From: Syntrophomonas sp. UBA4807
GTDB taxonomy: Bacteria; Bacillota; Syntrophomonadia; Syntrophomonadales; Syntrophomonadaceae
DNA: 14,150 nucleotides
Direction: 5' to 3'
Assembly (NCBI GenBank): GCA_002402575.1
Contig: DHGD01000137.1
Location: 1-14,150 of the forward strand
In this document: one piece after another, positions 7,376-13,877 of the stretch
Numbering within the stretch: the stretch's first letter is position 1
How the letters are laid out: each line of letters starts with the position of its first letter
Position numbers and translations under genes: made by a program
The notes under the pieces: model-generated
What the model was told of the DNA's origin: nothing
The model's database searches: none
Seen by the model: the letters and a program-made list of their open reading frames with translations, nothing else

Positions 7376-7411
7376 CACAAAACAGCTCATCCGCCGGAAG
7401 GTGGATGAGCT
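7376..7411 (-). terminator. Rho-independent terminator of the Crp/Fnr regulator gene
   Basis: A 12-bp stem (7384-7395 with 7400-7411, one G-U pair) closes a GGAA loop; the arms are AGCTCATCCGCC and GGTGGATGAGCT. Read on the minus strand it lies 36 bases after the regulator stop codon and is followed by GTTTTGTG, a short T-rich tail. Confidence 0.75.
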
Positions 7412-7447
7412 CCTGGGGTACTTTGCTGTATCCTGATCCTCAACTAC

Positions 7448-8074
7448 TTATTTTGTACAAAACTTATCAATATTCTCTTCCGTATAATTAATGATTTCAC
7501 GAATGGTGCGGGTTACGGTCACGCGATTTAGACCTGACAAAATGGCCAATTCTTCATGGGTAAGCTGCTTGATGTCCGATTCATTGGCGGTGCCCAAGGC
7601 AAAATCCAGTTTATCTTTGCTGGTGCCCATGGAGTTGATCGTAAGGTGATCGAGTACTCTGGAGAAACGCTGAGAATAGTGGGCCAGAATGGCAGTACTG
7701 ATGTCACTATTCTCTAGAATAAGTTTCTCTACGGTATTGACCGGTATCATGCAGCCGGAAACTGAGGAAAGCGGCAAAATGGAAATGCTGTTTTTATAAT
7801 CACTGTTAAATAGCTGCACGATGCCCAAAAGATCGCCCGGCTTAAGTATATCGATACCCTGCCGTTTGCCTTCGGCATTGCTTCTTATCGTCATCAAAGC
7901 GCCGGACTCCAAAATAAAAAGATGTCCTCCGCCAATGAAAACGATTTGTTCATTTTTAAAATTATAATTGACCCAATAACTGGCTTGATGCAACTTAGCT
8001 CTGGATTCAGACGAGATGCGCTGGCAAAAGCGGTTGGTGCATCTATCGCAGGATTTATGAGAGTTTTGAATCAT
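7448..8074 (-). CDS. Crp/Fnr-family transcriptional regulator with FNR-like cysteines
   Basis: Homodimeric transcription regulator: N-terminal sensor (cyclic-nucleotide-binding fold, about 20-130; LKPGDLLG at 77-84), dimer helix (about 125-155) and C-terminal winged helix with recognition helix in LSGLNRVTVTRTIREI (179-194). The 208-residue length is normal. C9, C12, C17 and C108 have nearly the spacing of the four Fe-S ligands of E. coli FNR (20, 23, 29, 122); C206 is an extra cysteine near the end, which recalls the redox disulfide reported for CprK. Start: ATG 8074 follows AAGGTG by about 6 nt. An in-frame ATG at 8146 would lie upstream of the predicted transcription start. Divergent from the decarboxylase operon, so it is probably its regulator. 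The redox role is inference. Confidence 0.9.
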   Translation of the reverse strand: MIQNSHKSCDRCTNRFCQRISSESRAKLHQASYWVNYNFKNEQIVFIGGGHLFILESGALMTIRSNAEGKRQGIDILKPGDLLGIVQLFNSDYKNSISILPLSSVSGCMIPVNTVEKLILENSDISTAILAHYSQRFSRVLDHLTINSMGTSKDKLDFALGTANESDIKQLTHEELAILSGLNRVTVTRTIREIINYTEENIDKFCTK

Positions 8075-8147
8075 ACATTTCACCTTTTCACTGGCATCAG
8101 TCGCGATTATCGTCAAAATTTGACTAATAAACTTATAATCTCTCATT

Positions 8148-8176
8148 ATTATAACTACATTATTTTATTTACGCAA
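8148..8176 (-). promoter_or_regulatory. Promoter of the Crp/Fnr regulator gene
   Basis: On the minus strand TTGCGT (8171-8176), a 17-bp spacer and perfect TATAAT (8148-8153) predict transcription from about 8141, giving a leader of about 67 nt to ATG 8074. The centre of the palindrome at 8205-8224 would be about -73, close to a class I CRP activator position. Confidence 0.65.
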
Positions 8177-8204
8177 ATCGCAAACCTGGCTGTTCTCCCA
8201 TATG

Positions 8205-8224
8205 TTTGTAGCGCAAGCTACAAA
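8205..8224. promoter_or_regulatory. Perfect palindrome with CRP-family operator geometry
   Basis: TTTGTAGC-GCAA-GCTACAAA: 8-bp arms, 4-bp centre. Its core reads TGTAG-N6-CTACA, the same spacing as the CRP consensus TGTGA-N6-TCACA. It lies between the divergent regulator and permease genes, so it is the best candidate operator for the regulator. A poor -10-like CATATT at 8244 would place it near -41.5 for the operon. Confidence 0.65.
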
Positions 8225-8289
8225 AAACAGATGATATTGCTACCATATTACATGGCGTATGGCTACCGAAGCGCGTGTATGCTGCTACC
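8217..8289 (+). repeat. Four GCTAC half-sites at 22-23 bp intervals
   Basis: GCTACA at 8217 and GCTACC at 8239, 8262 and 8284 are spaced 22, 23 and 22 bp, about two turns of the DNA helix. The first is the right arm of the palindrome. The last two share longer flanks (GTATG before and GAA after, with small insertions). The remaining leader to 8441 contains no gene. Confidence 0.5.
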
Positions 8290-8352
8290 CCGAAAATGTA
8301 GTGCAGCGGACTGAATGCCTCCTGCTAATGTTTTATGCTGTTTTAAGACGTT

Positions 8353-8415
8353 GGCATCCAGGATCGGCGGCAAGAAAGGGGGCTAGCAGCTCGGTCGCTT
8401 AATAAAAAGGATGCC
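8353..8415 (+). promoter_or_regulatory. Possible structured 5' leader of the permease-UbiD operon
   Basis: GGCATCC (8353-8359) and GGATGCC (8409-8415) pair to close a 49-nt internal region just before the AAGGAGG ribosome binding site (8428-8434). I could not match the inside to a known riboswitch class and see no T-run. The 8075-8441 gap otherwise holds only the regulator promoter and the operator repeats. Confidence 0.3.
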
Positions 8416-8441
8416 GCAAAACCTTAAAAGGAGGCAAACCT

Positions 8442-9941
8442 ATGGATAGCGTAGCTTTCAAAATTATCTTGTCCTTGCTTCCGTTTGCCGTTCTATTGGT
8501 CGGATTTCTGGCATTCAAAATGGATGCGCTCAAGCTGAGCTTGTATGTTTGGATTTTGGAACTGGCAATTGTTATTCTCTTTTACAAAATGCCGGTATCG
8601 ACAAGCGTCAAAGCGTCCATTTGGGGGAATATCACTATTTGGAACGGTTTTCTGGTTCTATGGACCGGACAGATCTTTGGCCAATGCTTTCGGACAACGG
8701 GGGCTCTAAACGTGTTGTTAAACACTTTGAACCGAATAATGCCCACCCAGGCTGGCAAATCAATGACGCTCTGCTCGGTAGTGGGCGGCTATCTGGGAGC
8801 TTTTAACGGCTTTGCCACTTATCCGGTAACCATTCCCGGGTTGGTGAACCTAGGAGTGAGCGGATTCAAAGCCGCGGTAGGTTACCTGGTCTATTTTTCT
8901 TGGAGCATCGCCTTCGTCAGCTTGTTCATTGCCGCAACCATAGCCAGCAGCGTTACCAAGCTGCCCATTGAGTCCATTGTACAGACGATGGGCTTGTTGA
9001 CTCTTCCGCTGATAATAATCTCAGTGATTGGCTTTTTTAAAATCCTGGATTTCAGCCTAAAAGACAAAGATAACCTGCTCATCGCAATATCGACAATAAT
9101 CTCCAATATGCTGGCTGTAGTTATATTCACCCAAATTTTTAAGGGACTATATATTCTGACTTTGGTCGCCGCCGCTACTTTCAGCTTTATCGCCATGTGG
9201 CTTTTAAGCAAGAAATATGACAAGTCCGCTTACGATAATGACTCGAATGAGGAGAAATTTTCCACCCGCACTACCTTGAAGGCTTTTATGCCTTTAATAT
9301 GCGGTTCCTTGATCGTGGTCTTGTTCTCTTATCCGTTGAAAGACCTCATTGCCAAAGGCGCTTTTAAGGTATCCTGGTGGGGATATGCCGCCACAACCAT
9401 CAATATACTTAACACCCCGGGCTTTTACGTCTTGTTGACCGCCTTTTTTTGCTACCTGTTCACCATCAAAAAAACCAGTTCACTGGGTAAAGATATCAAA
9501 ATCGCTTCAAAGCGGGCTCTGCCCTCATTGGTAACCCTACTGCTGGGAGGCGCCATGGTCAATTTGATGCTCGATACCGGGCAAATCACCTTGCTGGCTC
9601 AGCATATGTCGCTATGGGGCGCCGACGTTTACGGGGTGCTGCTCTCGGGACTGGGTTTCTTGGCGGGGATGGCATTTGGACAAGGTATCCCGGCCTGTTC
9701 AATGTTCTCCAAAATGCAAATGGCTGCGGCTCAGTTGGTCGGTGTGGCTCCCTCGGTTTTAGTTGGTATCGCGGCCATGGTCACAATGGGACCGGCCAAT
9801 CCTTTGAAGCCTTCGCTTCTAAGTTATACGTCTTCCCTGGCGGGAATTAAAGGACAGGGAGGAGAGATGTTCAATCTCGCTTTCAAATGGCAGATTCTGC
9901 AGTTGATAGCTATCGCTATCATGGTAGTTTTCATTTTGTAG
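8442..9941 (+). CDS. LctP-like organic acid permease
   Basis: Cytoplasmic-membrane permease resembling the L-lactate permease (LctP/LldP) family, probably importing a carboxylic acid with protons. The 499 residues are almost wholly hydrophobic, with about 12-14 predicted membrane segments from residue 8 to the end. One larger hydrophilic loop, at about 250-278, contains KKYDKSAYDNDSNEEKFSTR. The N-terminal two helices followed by a short charged turn, and the C-terminal half (glycine-rich helix, then SMFSKMQMAAAQLVGVAPSV, then an MGPANPLKPS loop and GQGGEMFNLAFKW), follow the LctP layout, but identity looks low. The start has a near-perfect AAGGAGG. First gene of the operon; ubiD follows after 58 bp. 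The substrate is unlikely to be simple lactate in this setting. Confidence 0.72.
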   Translation: MDSVAFKIILSLLPFAVLLVGFLAFKMDALKLSLYVWILELAIVILFYKMPVSTSVKASIWGNITIWNGFLVLWTGQIFGQCFRTTGALNVLLNTLNRIMPTQAGKSMTLCSVVGGYLGAFNGFATYPVTIPGLVNLGVSGFKAAVGYLVYFSWSIAFVSLFIAATIASSVTKLPIESIVQTMGLLTLPLIIISVIGFFKILDFSLKDKDNLLIAISTIISNMLAVVIFTQIFKGLYILTLVAAATFSFIAMWLLSKKYDKSAYDNDSNEEKFSTRTTLKAFMPLICGSLIVVLFSYPLKDLIAKGAFKVSWWGYAATTINILNTPGFYVLLTAFFCYLFTIKKTSSLGKDIKIASKRALPSLVTLLLGGAMVNLMLDTGQITLLAQHMSLWGADVYGVLLSGLGFLAGMAFGQGIPACSMFSKMQMAAAQLVGVAPSVLVGIAAMVTMGPANPLKPSLLSYTSSLAGIKGQGGEMFNLAFKWQILQLIAIAIMVVFIL

Positions 9942-9999
9942 CAGTTGTTTATCATCGATGACATGAATCTTAAGGTAAAATACGAAAGAGGTGTATAGT

Positions 10000-11376
10000 A
10001 TGGCTTACAAAGATTTACGTGACTTCCTTACGGCGTGTAAAGAGGCAGGCGATCTGATTGAAGTGGAACGCCCGATTTCAACCGATTTGGAGATTGGCAA
10101 GGCCTTAAAATACAGCTATGCCAACAATGGACCGGTAATTGTTTTTAAAAATCTTATCGGGAAAGACTTTCCGGCAGTAGCAGGGGTATTTGGCAATCGA
10201 GCTAAAGCTCTGCGCGCTTTCAATGCAACCGATGCGGACATCCATACCAATTTTATTAAAGGCTTGAATAATCCTATTGATCCTGTGATGGTGAGCGAAG
10301 CCCCGTGCCAGGAAGTGGTCCTAAGCGGAGACGATATTGACCTAAACAAACTGCCTATACCTAAGTTCTCGCCGCTGGATGGCGGTCCGTACCTGACCGC
10401 GGGCATCACCGTCTCCAAAGATCCTGAAACCGGAATCCCCGATATTGGCCATTTCCGTTATCAGGTTCACAACAAAAATACCTTCGGCTATTTCGCCCAG
10501 CCTTTTCACCGTTTCGGCAAGAATACTAACAAGGCCAGGGCAATGGGCCTGAAAAAATATGAAGCCGCTATAATTGTGGGTACCGACCCGGTCCTGGGCT
10601 ATACCTGCCAGCTCAAACAGATTGCGGACGACGTCAGTGACTGGACTCTGGCCGGAGGCCTGAGGGGTGAGGCGGTCGAATTAGTTAAGTGCAAGACAGT
10701 AGACGTGGAAGTTCCTGCTCACGCAGAATTTGTTATCGAAATAGAAGTCGATTTCACCCAAAACCAATCCGAGGGACCTTTAGGAGAATATACCGGATAT
10801 ATGACTCCGGCTTCAGATAAGCCCATAGTCCACGTAAAAGCCATAACTCACCGGAAAGACCCTCTGTTTCAGGTGCTTCTTACCGGAAAACCGATAACGG
10901 AGAATCATATTTTGAAAAACATCCCCTTTGAAGCTTCTTTCCTGAATGCTATGAAGCAGCAATTCCCTACCATCAGTGCGGTGTCGATACGACCTTCCGG
11001 AGGGGTGCAGCTTTATACGGTTATTGCTATGAAGCCTCGTTATGCCGGAGAAGCCAGACATGTTATATTGGCGGCTATGGCCAGCAACATTCGGCCCAAA
11101 TGGGTAATTGTGGTTGATCCTGATATCGATGTGCATGATGCCGCTGAAGTAGAATGGGCTATGTCCTATCGAGTAGTACCGAGTCGAGATGTTATTCTCG
11201 TTAAGGATGTACCTTCTGCTCCGCTTGATCCTTCCTCCAGCGGGGGCGAGGTTTTAGCGACCAAGCTGAACGATACTATAGGCATTGACGCTACTTTGCC
11301 GTTTGGCAGGGATTATGCGGTGGCCGCAGATATACCCGGATGGAAAGAATATGATTTCCCTGAATTGAAAAAGTAA
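10000..11376 (+). CDS. UbiD-family prenyl-FMN-dependent decarboxylase
   Basis: Reversible (de)carboxylase of aromatic or alpha,beta-unsaturated acids using prenylated FMN made by UbiX. In the 458 residues, EGPLGE holds E258 and E263, matching the catalytic glutamates E277 and E282 of fungal Fdc1. R153 in HFRYQV matches Fdc1 R173. H170 and E243 (AHAEFVIE) fit the metal/phosphate site, and D148 stands where Asn is usual. IVGTDPVLG (192-200) and the C-terminal PLDPSSSGG (408-416) are also conserved in type. The ATG at 10000 has GAGGTG 7 nt before it; an upstream GTG at 9991 lies inside that site. The operon also encodes UbiX, an LpdD-like chaperone and two transporters, so the role is catabolic rather than ubiquinone synthesis. 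Substrate unknown; a phenolic acid is a guess. Confidence 0.93.
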   Translation: MAYKDLRDFLTACKEAGDLIEVERPISTDLEIGKALKYSYANNGPVIVFKNLIGKDFPAVAGVFGNRAKALRAFNATDADIHTNFIKGLNNPIDPVMVSEAPCQEVVLSGDDIDLNKLPIPKFSPLDGGPYLTAGITVSKDPETGIPDIGHFRYQVHNKNTFGYFAQPFHRFGKNTNKARAMGLKKYEAAIIVGTDPVLGYTCQLKQIADDVSDWTLAGGLRGEAVELVKCKTVDVEVPAHAEFVIEIEVDFTQNQSEGPLGEYTGYMTPASDKPIVHVKAITHRKDPLFQVLLTGKPITENHILKNIPFEASFLNAMKQQFPTISAVSIRPSGGVQLYTVIAMKPRYAGEARHVILAAMASNIRPKWVIVVDPDIDVHDAAEVEWAMSYRVVPSRDVILVKDVPSAPLDPSSSGGEVLATKLNDTIGIDATLPFGRDYAVAADIPGWKEYDFPELKK

Positions 11377-11390
11377 CCTGGCGCCAACCA

Positions 11391-11438
11391 TTATACCGGG
11401 CGCAGGAAAGCGCAAGGCTTACCTGCTGCCCGGTATAA
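11391..11438 (+). promoter_or_regulatory. Long hairpin between ubiD and the DASS-like gene
   Basis: TTATACCGGGC (11391-11401) pairs exactly with GCCCGGTATAA (11428-11438). GCAGG (11402-11406) pairs with CCTGC (11422-11426), leaving one bulged T, and AAGC/GCTT can pair inside the loop. About 20 bp form in all. No T-run follows, so it is not a normal terminator; mRNA processing, stability or partial termination is possible. Confidence 0.6.
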
Positions 11439-11469
11439 CGGCGGCGGTCTGGAACTTCACACTTGCTGA

Positions 11470-11505
11470 ACTGGTCTGAATTTAACGGAAGGAAGGTCGA
11501 CCAGT
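11470..11505 (+). promoter_or_regulatory. Inverted repeat enclosing the DASS-like ribosome binding site
   Basis: ACTGGTC (11470-11476) and GACCAGT (11499-11505) form a 7-bp stem. Its 22-nt loop contains the AAGGAAGG ribosome binding site, and the stem ends directly before the ATG at 11506. A translational control role is inference. Confidence 0.35.
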
Positions 11506-12897
11506 ATGAATAAATTTGTAAGCCAGCTAAAAGACAACTCCCGGTCTATCAAATGGCTGGCCTCTATCCTGGTTATCAGTTTACCGTTGCTTTTACCGGT
11601 TTCTGCTCAAATGAAAGCTTATATGATGATCACTTTGTGGGCCATTACGATGTGGATGTTCGAACTGGTGTACGAAGCGGTTGTCGGCATTCTTATACCC
11701 GTATTATACATTTTGTTCAATGTCTGCGAACCATCCGTAGCCTTTGCTGGCTGGCTGTCCAGTACGCCGTGGATCACAATCGGCGGTCTGATGGTGGGCA
11801 GTGTTTTCGTAAGTTCAGGTTTGGTCAAGCGCATCGCCTATAAAATGCTTATTATCACCGGAGGCAGCTTAATAGGCATCGTAATCGGAATCACTATTAC
11901 CAGCATAATCCTAACCCCGATAATTCCTTCGGTCATGGCTAAAGTGGCATTAATGACACCGCTGGTGATTGGATTTTGCCAGGTACTGGGGTTGGGAAAA
12001 AAGGATAAGACTGCCTCTGCGCTCATGCTGGTTGTCTTTTTGGCGCTGTGGTCACCTAAAATGGCCTTTGTAACCGCATCTGCTGACAGTGTGATGACCG
12101 CGGGCATACTGGCTAAGCATTACGCGTATACCCTGTCATGGATGGGCTGGGCCAAAGATATGTTTATTCCCGCGCTATTATGGACGCTGATTTCCGTATC
12201 GTTGGTGTTTGTTTTAAAGCCGGAAAAAATTCATCTGGAGAAATCGTATTTAATGGACCAGTATAATAATCTGGGTCCCATGACTGAGCGCGAAAAGAAA
12301 ACCATCATTATGGCGGTAACTTTGATTTTATTACTTGCCACCGATTCCTGGCATAATATAGAAGCCACCTGGATAATGGTTGTGATCGGCACATTATCAT
12401 TTTTCCCCGGCATCGGATTAAGCCGGACCGAAGACTTCAATAAATTGAATTTCTCTATTGTTTTTTATTTAGTCGGTGCGGTGGCAATCGGGAATGTAAC
12501 GGCTTCTTTAGGCGTTACCCAGGATATCGTTCGGGTCATAACCCCTATTTTTGCCGAACAATCCAGCCTGTTTCTAATCATGTCGATATACGTTTTTTCC
12601 ATGTTCGCTACTCTGTTATTAAACCCCCTGGCATTGATCGCCACCTTGATGGGGCCGGTGGCCGATATCTGCGGCAGCCTGGGTTATCCCTCCATTTTAG
12701 GGGGATATGCCATGATTATGGGATTCAACCAGGCTATTTTTCCTTATCAAGTCGGCCCTTTAATGTTGCTGTACGGTTTTGGCTACCTTAAACTGTCCAA
12801 TTTAATGAAGGTGATGGCGGTGCGTATTGCCGTCGGACTAATTTTTACAGCTCTGGTTACTTATCCGTATTGGAAATTAATGGGACTGGTGCAATAA
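11506..12897 (+). CDS. DASS/SLC13-like anion transporter
   Basis: Cytoplasmic-membrane transporter of the divalent-anion:sodium symporter type (ion transporter superfamily), probably for a carboxylate. The 463 residues start with a charged cytosolic stretch of about 16, then roughly 11-12 membrane segments. The end, GPLMLLYGFGYLKLSNLMKV then a helix and YPYWKLMGLV, is typical of the family. The canonical Ser-Asn-Thr signatures of well-studied members are not visible: the matching places read ASADSV (about 189-194) and LLNPLALIATLMGP, so substrate and ion use may differ. An ArsB/NhaD-like relative is possible. The start is set by AAGGAAGG about 10 nt upstream. It lies between ubiD and ubiX in the same direction. 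With the LctP-like permease, it gives the operon two unrelated acid transporters. Confidence 0.75.
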   Translation: MNKFVSQLKDNSRSIKWLASILVISLPLLLPVSAQMKAYMMITLWAITMWMFELVYEAVVGILIPVLYILFNVCEPSVAFAGWLSSTPWITIGGLMVGSVFVSSGLVKRIAYKMLIITGGSLIGIVIGITITSIILTPIIPSVMAKVALMTPLVIGFCQVLGLGKKDKTASALMLVVFLALWSPKMAFVTASADSVMTAGILAKHYAYTLSWMGWAKDMFIPALLWTLISVSLVFVLKPEKIHLEKSYLMDQYNNLGPMTEREKKTIIMAVTLILLLATDSWHNIEATWIMVVIGTLSFFPGIGLSRTEDFNKLNFSIVFYLVGAVAIGNVTASLGVTQDIVRVITPIFAEQSSLFLIMSIYVFSMFATLLLNPLALIATLMGPVADICGSLGYPSILGGYAMIMGFNQAIFPYQVGPLMLLYGFGYLKLSNLMKVMAVRIAVGLIFTALVTYPYWKLMGLVQ

Positions 12898-12931
12898 TGT
12901 CGCCGGTATACCTGGAAGGGGTGCAATAATG
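12888..12931 (+). repeat. 12-bp direct repeat at the transporter end and ubiX start
   Basis: GGTGCAATAATG occurs at 12888-12899, covering the transporter stop, and at 12920-12931, covering the ubiX start. The copies are 32 bp apart and exact. Confidence 0.7.
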
Positions 12932-13498
12932 AGAATTATAATAGGAATATCAGGCGCAAGCGGCGTAATAATGGGACAGCGAATGATTCAGGCTTTAAGA
13001 CGTATTCCGGATTGTGAACTCCATCTGGTGATTTCGCAAGCGGGTCTTAAAAACTTTCAACTGGAAACCAATATCGACATCGAATCAATTAAACAGTCTG
13101 TTGATTTTTATTATGAAAATAATAATCTGGCCGCCGCCATATCCAGCGGCTCTTTCGCCACAGATGGGATGATCGTCATTCCCTGCAGCATGAAAACCCT
13201 ATCTGCGATTGCCACCGGCTATGCTGAGAGTCTGCTGGTCAGAGCGGCCGATGTTTGCCTGAAGGAGAACCGCAAGGTTATTCTGGTGCCCCGCGAAATG
13301 CCTTTGGGCAAGATCCATCTGCACAATATGAAAACAGCGGCAGAGATGGGATGTACCATCATCCCTCCCATGCTGACTTTCTATAATAATCTGCCCAGCG
13401 TAGAAGAACAGATAGATCATATAATCGGCAAGATTCTCATGCAATTTGGTATTCGGCATGATTGCTTCCTGCCCTGGCAAGGCTGCCGTCATGCATAG
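12929..13498 (+). CDS. ubiX: UbiX-family flavin prenyltransferase
   Basis: Makes prenyl-FMN from FMN and dimethylallyl phosphate, the cofactor needed by UbiD enzymes; cytoplasmic dodecamer in known members. In the 189 residues, GISGASG (6-12) is the FMN phosphate loop, SGSFATDG (73-80) and PCSMKTLSAIA (85-95) are the FMN/substrate loops, RAADVCLKE (105-113) is conserved, and VPREMPL (120-126) holds the catalytic glutamate E123. The tail has the expected W183. All key positions are present. ATG 12929 has GGAAGGGG about 8 nt before it. It follows the transporter by 31 bp, and its last 8 bases overlap the next gene. The UbiD partner lies two genes upstream in the same operon. Confidence 0.94.
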   Translation: MRIIIGISGASGVIMGQRMIQALRRIPDCELHLVISQAGLKNFQLETNIDIESIKQSVDFYYENNNLAAAISSGSFATDGMIVIPCSMKTLSAIATGYAESLLVRAADVCLKENRKVILVPREMPLGKIHLHNMKTAAEMGCTIIPPMLTFYNNLPSVEEQIDHIIGKILMQFGIRHDCFLPWQGCRHA

Positions 13499-13877
13499 TT
13501 TCAGTATAGAGGCAGGAAGCGGTGTGGAACGGGTTGAAGCAATGCTTATAATGGCGGGGCAGGATGTGGTTGCCGTATTTGGGGGAGGCGCTAAGCACCA
13601 CATCGGGGCTAGCGCCCTGGCGGTAGCCAGGCCCAGCCTCGCCGGAAACCAGCGTAATTCAGCCTCGTGCAGCGTTTTATGCGTTACCGGCCACAAAGAG
13701 GATGAATTGGCTCGTAACGCCGCTTTGCGCTTATCAGCCAGATATGCCTGTGTGGTCAACGTTACTGTAGGATTGCATATAGACCGGGCTACCCCTGAAC
13801 AAATCAAAGCTTTAGTCGATAATTTCAATCTCTGCCTGGTCAGGGCCGAGGAATTGCTGGCGGCCAATAGCGGTTGA
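13491..13877 (+). CDS. LpdD-like prenylated-flavin chaperone
   Basis: Probably assists maturation or loading of UbiD with prenyl-FMN. It resembles LpdD, the small protein encoded with the gallate decarboxylase genes of Lactobacillus plantarum. The 128 residues are a single alpha/beta domain: an N-terminal strand pair (HSFSIEAG, ERVEAMLIMAG), DVVAVFGGGAKHHIGASALAVARPSL (25-50) with a His-His pair, VTGHKEDELARNAALRLS (65-82), and VNVTVGLHIDRATPEQIKALVDN (89-111). I chose ATG 13491, with AAGG 8 nt upstream, because it gives the usual short protein and overlaps the ubiX stop by 8 nt, as expected for translational coupling. In-frame starts further up (13446, 13458) fall inside ubiX. The family is recognised from memory of its pattern, so the exact role is less certain. 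Confidence 0.72.
   Translation: MHSFSIEAGSGVERVEAMLIMAGQDVVAVFGGGAKHHIGASALAVARPSLAGNQRNSASCSVLCVTGHKEDELARNAALRLSARYACVVNVTVGLHIDRATPEQIKALVDNFNLCLVRAEELLAANSG

Noticed and set aside
7922..8314. 130-residue plus-strand reading frame crossing the start of the Crp/Fnr gene
   Set aside because: It is antisense to the conserved N-terminal half of the regulator, has no good ribosome binding site, shows no family motif, and runs through the predicted regulator promoter and palindrome.
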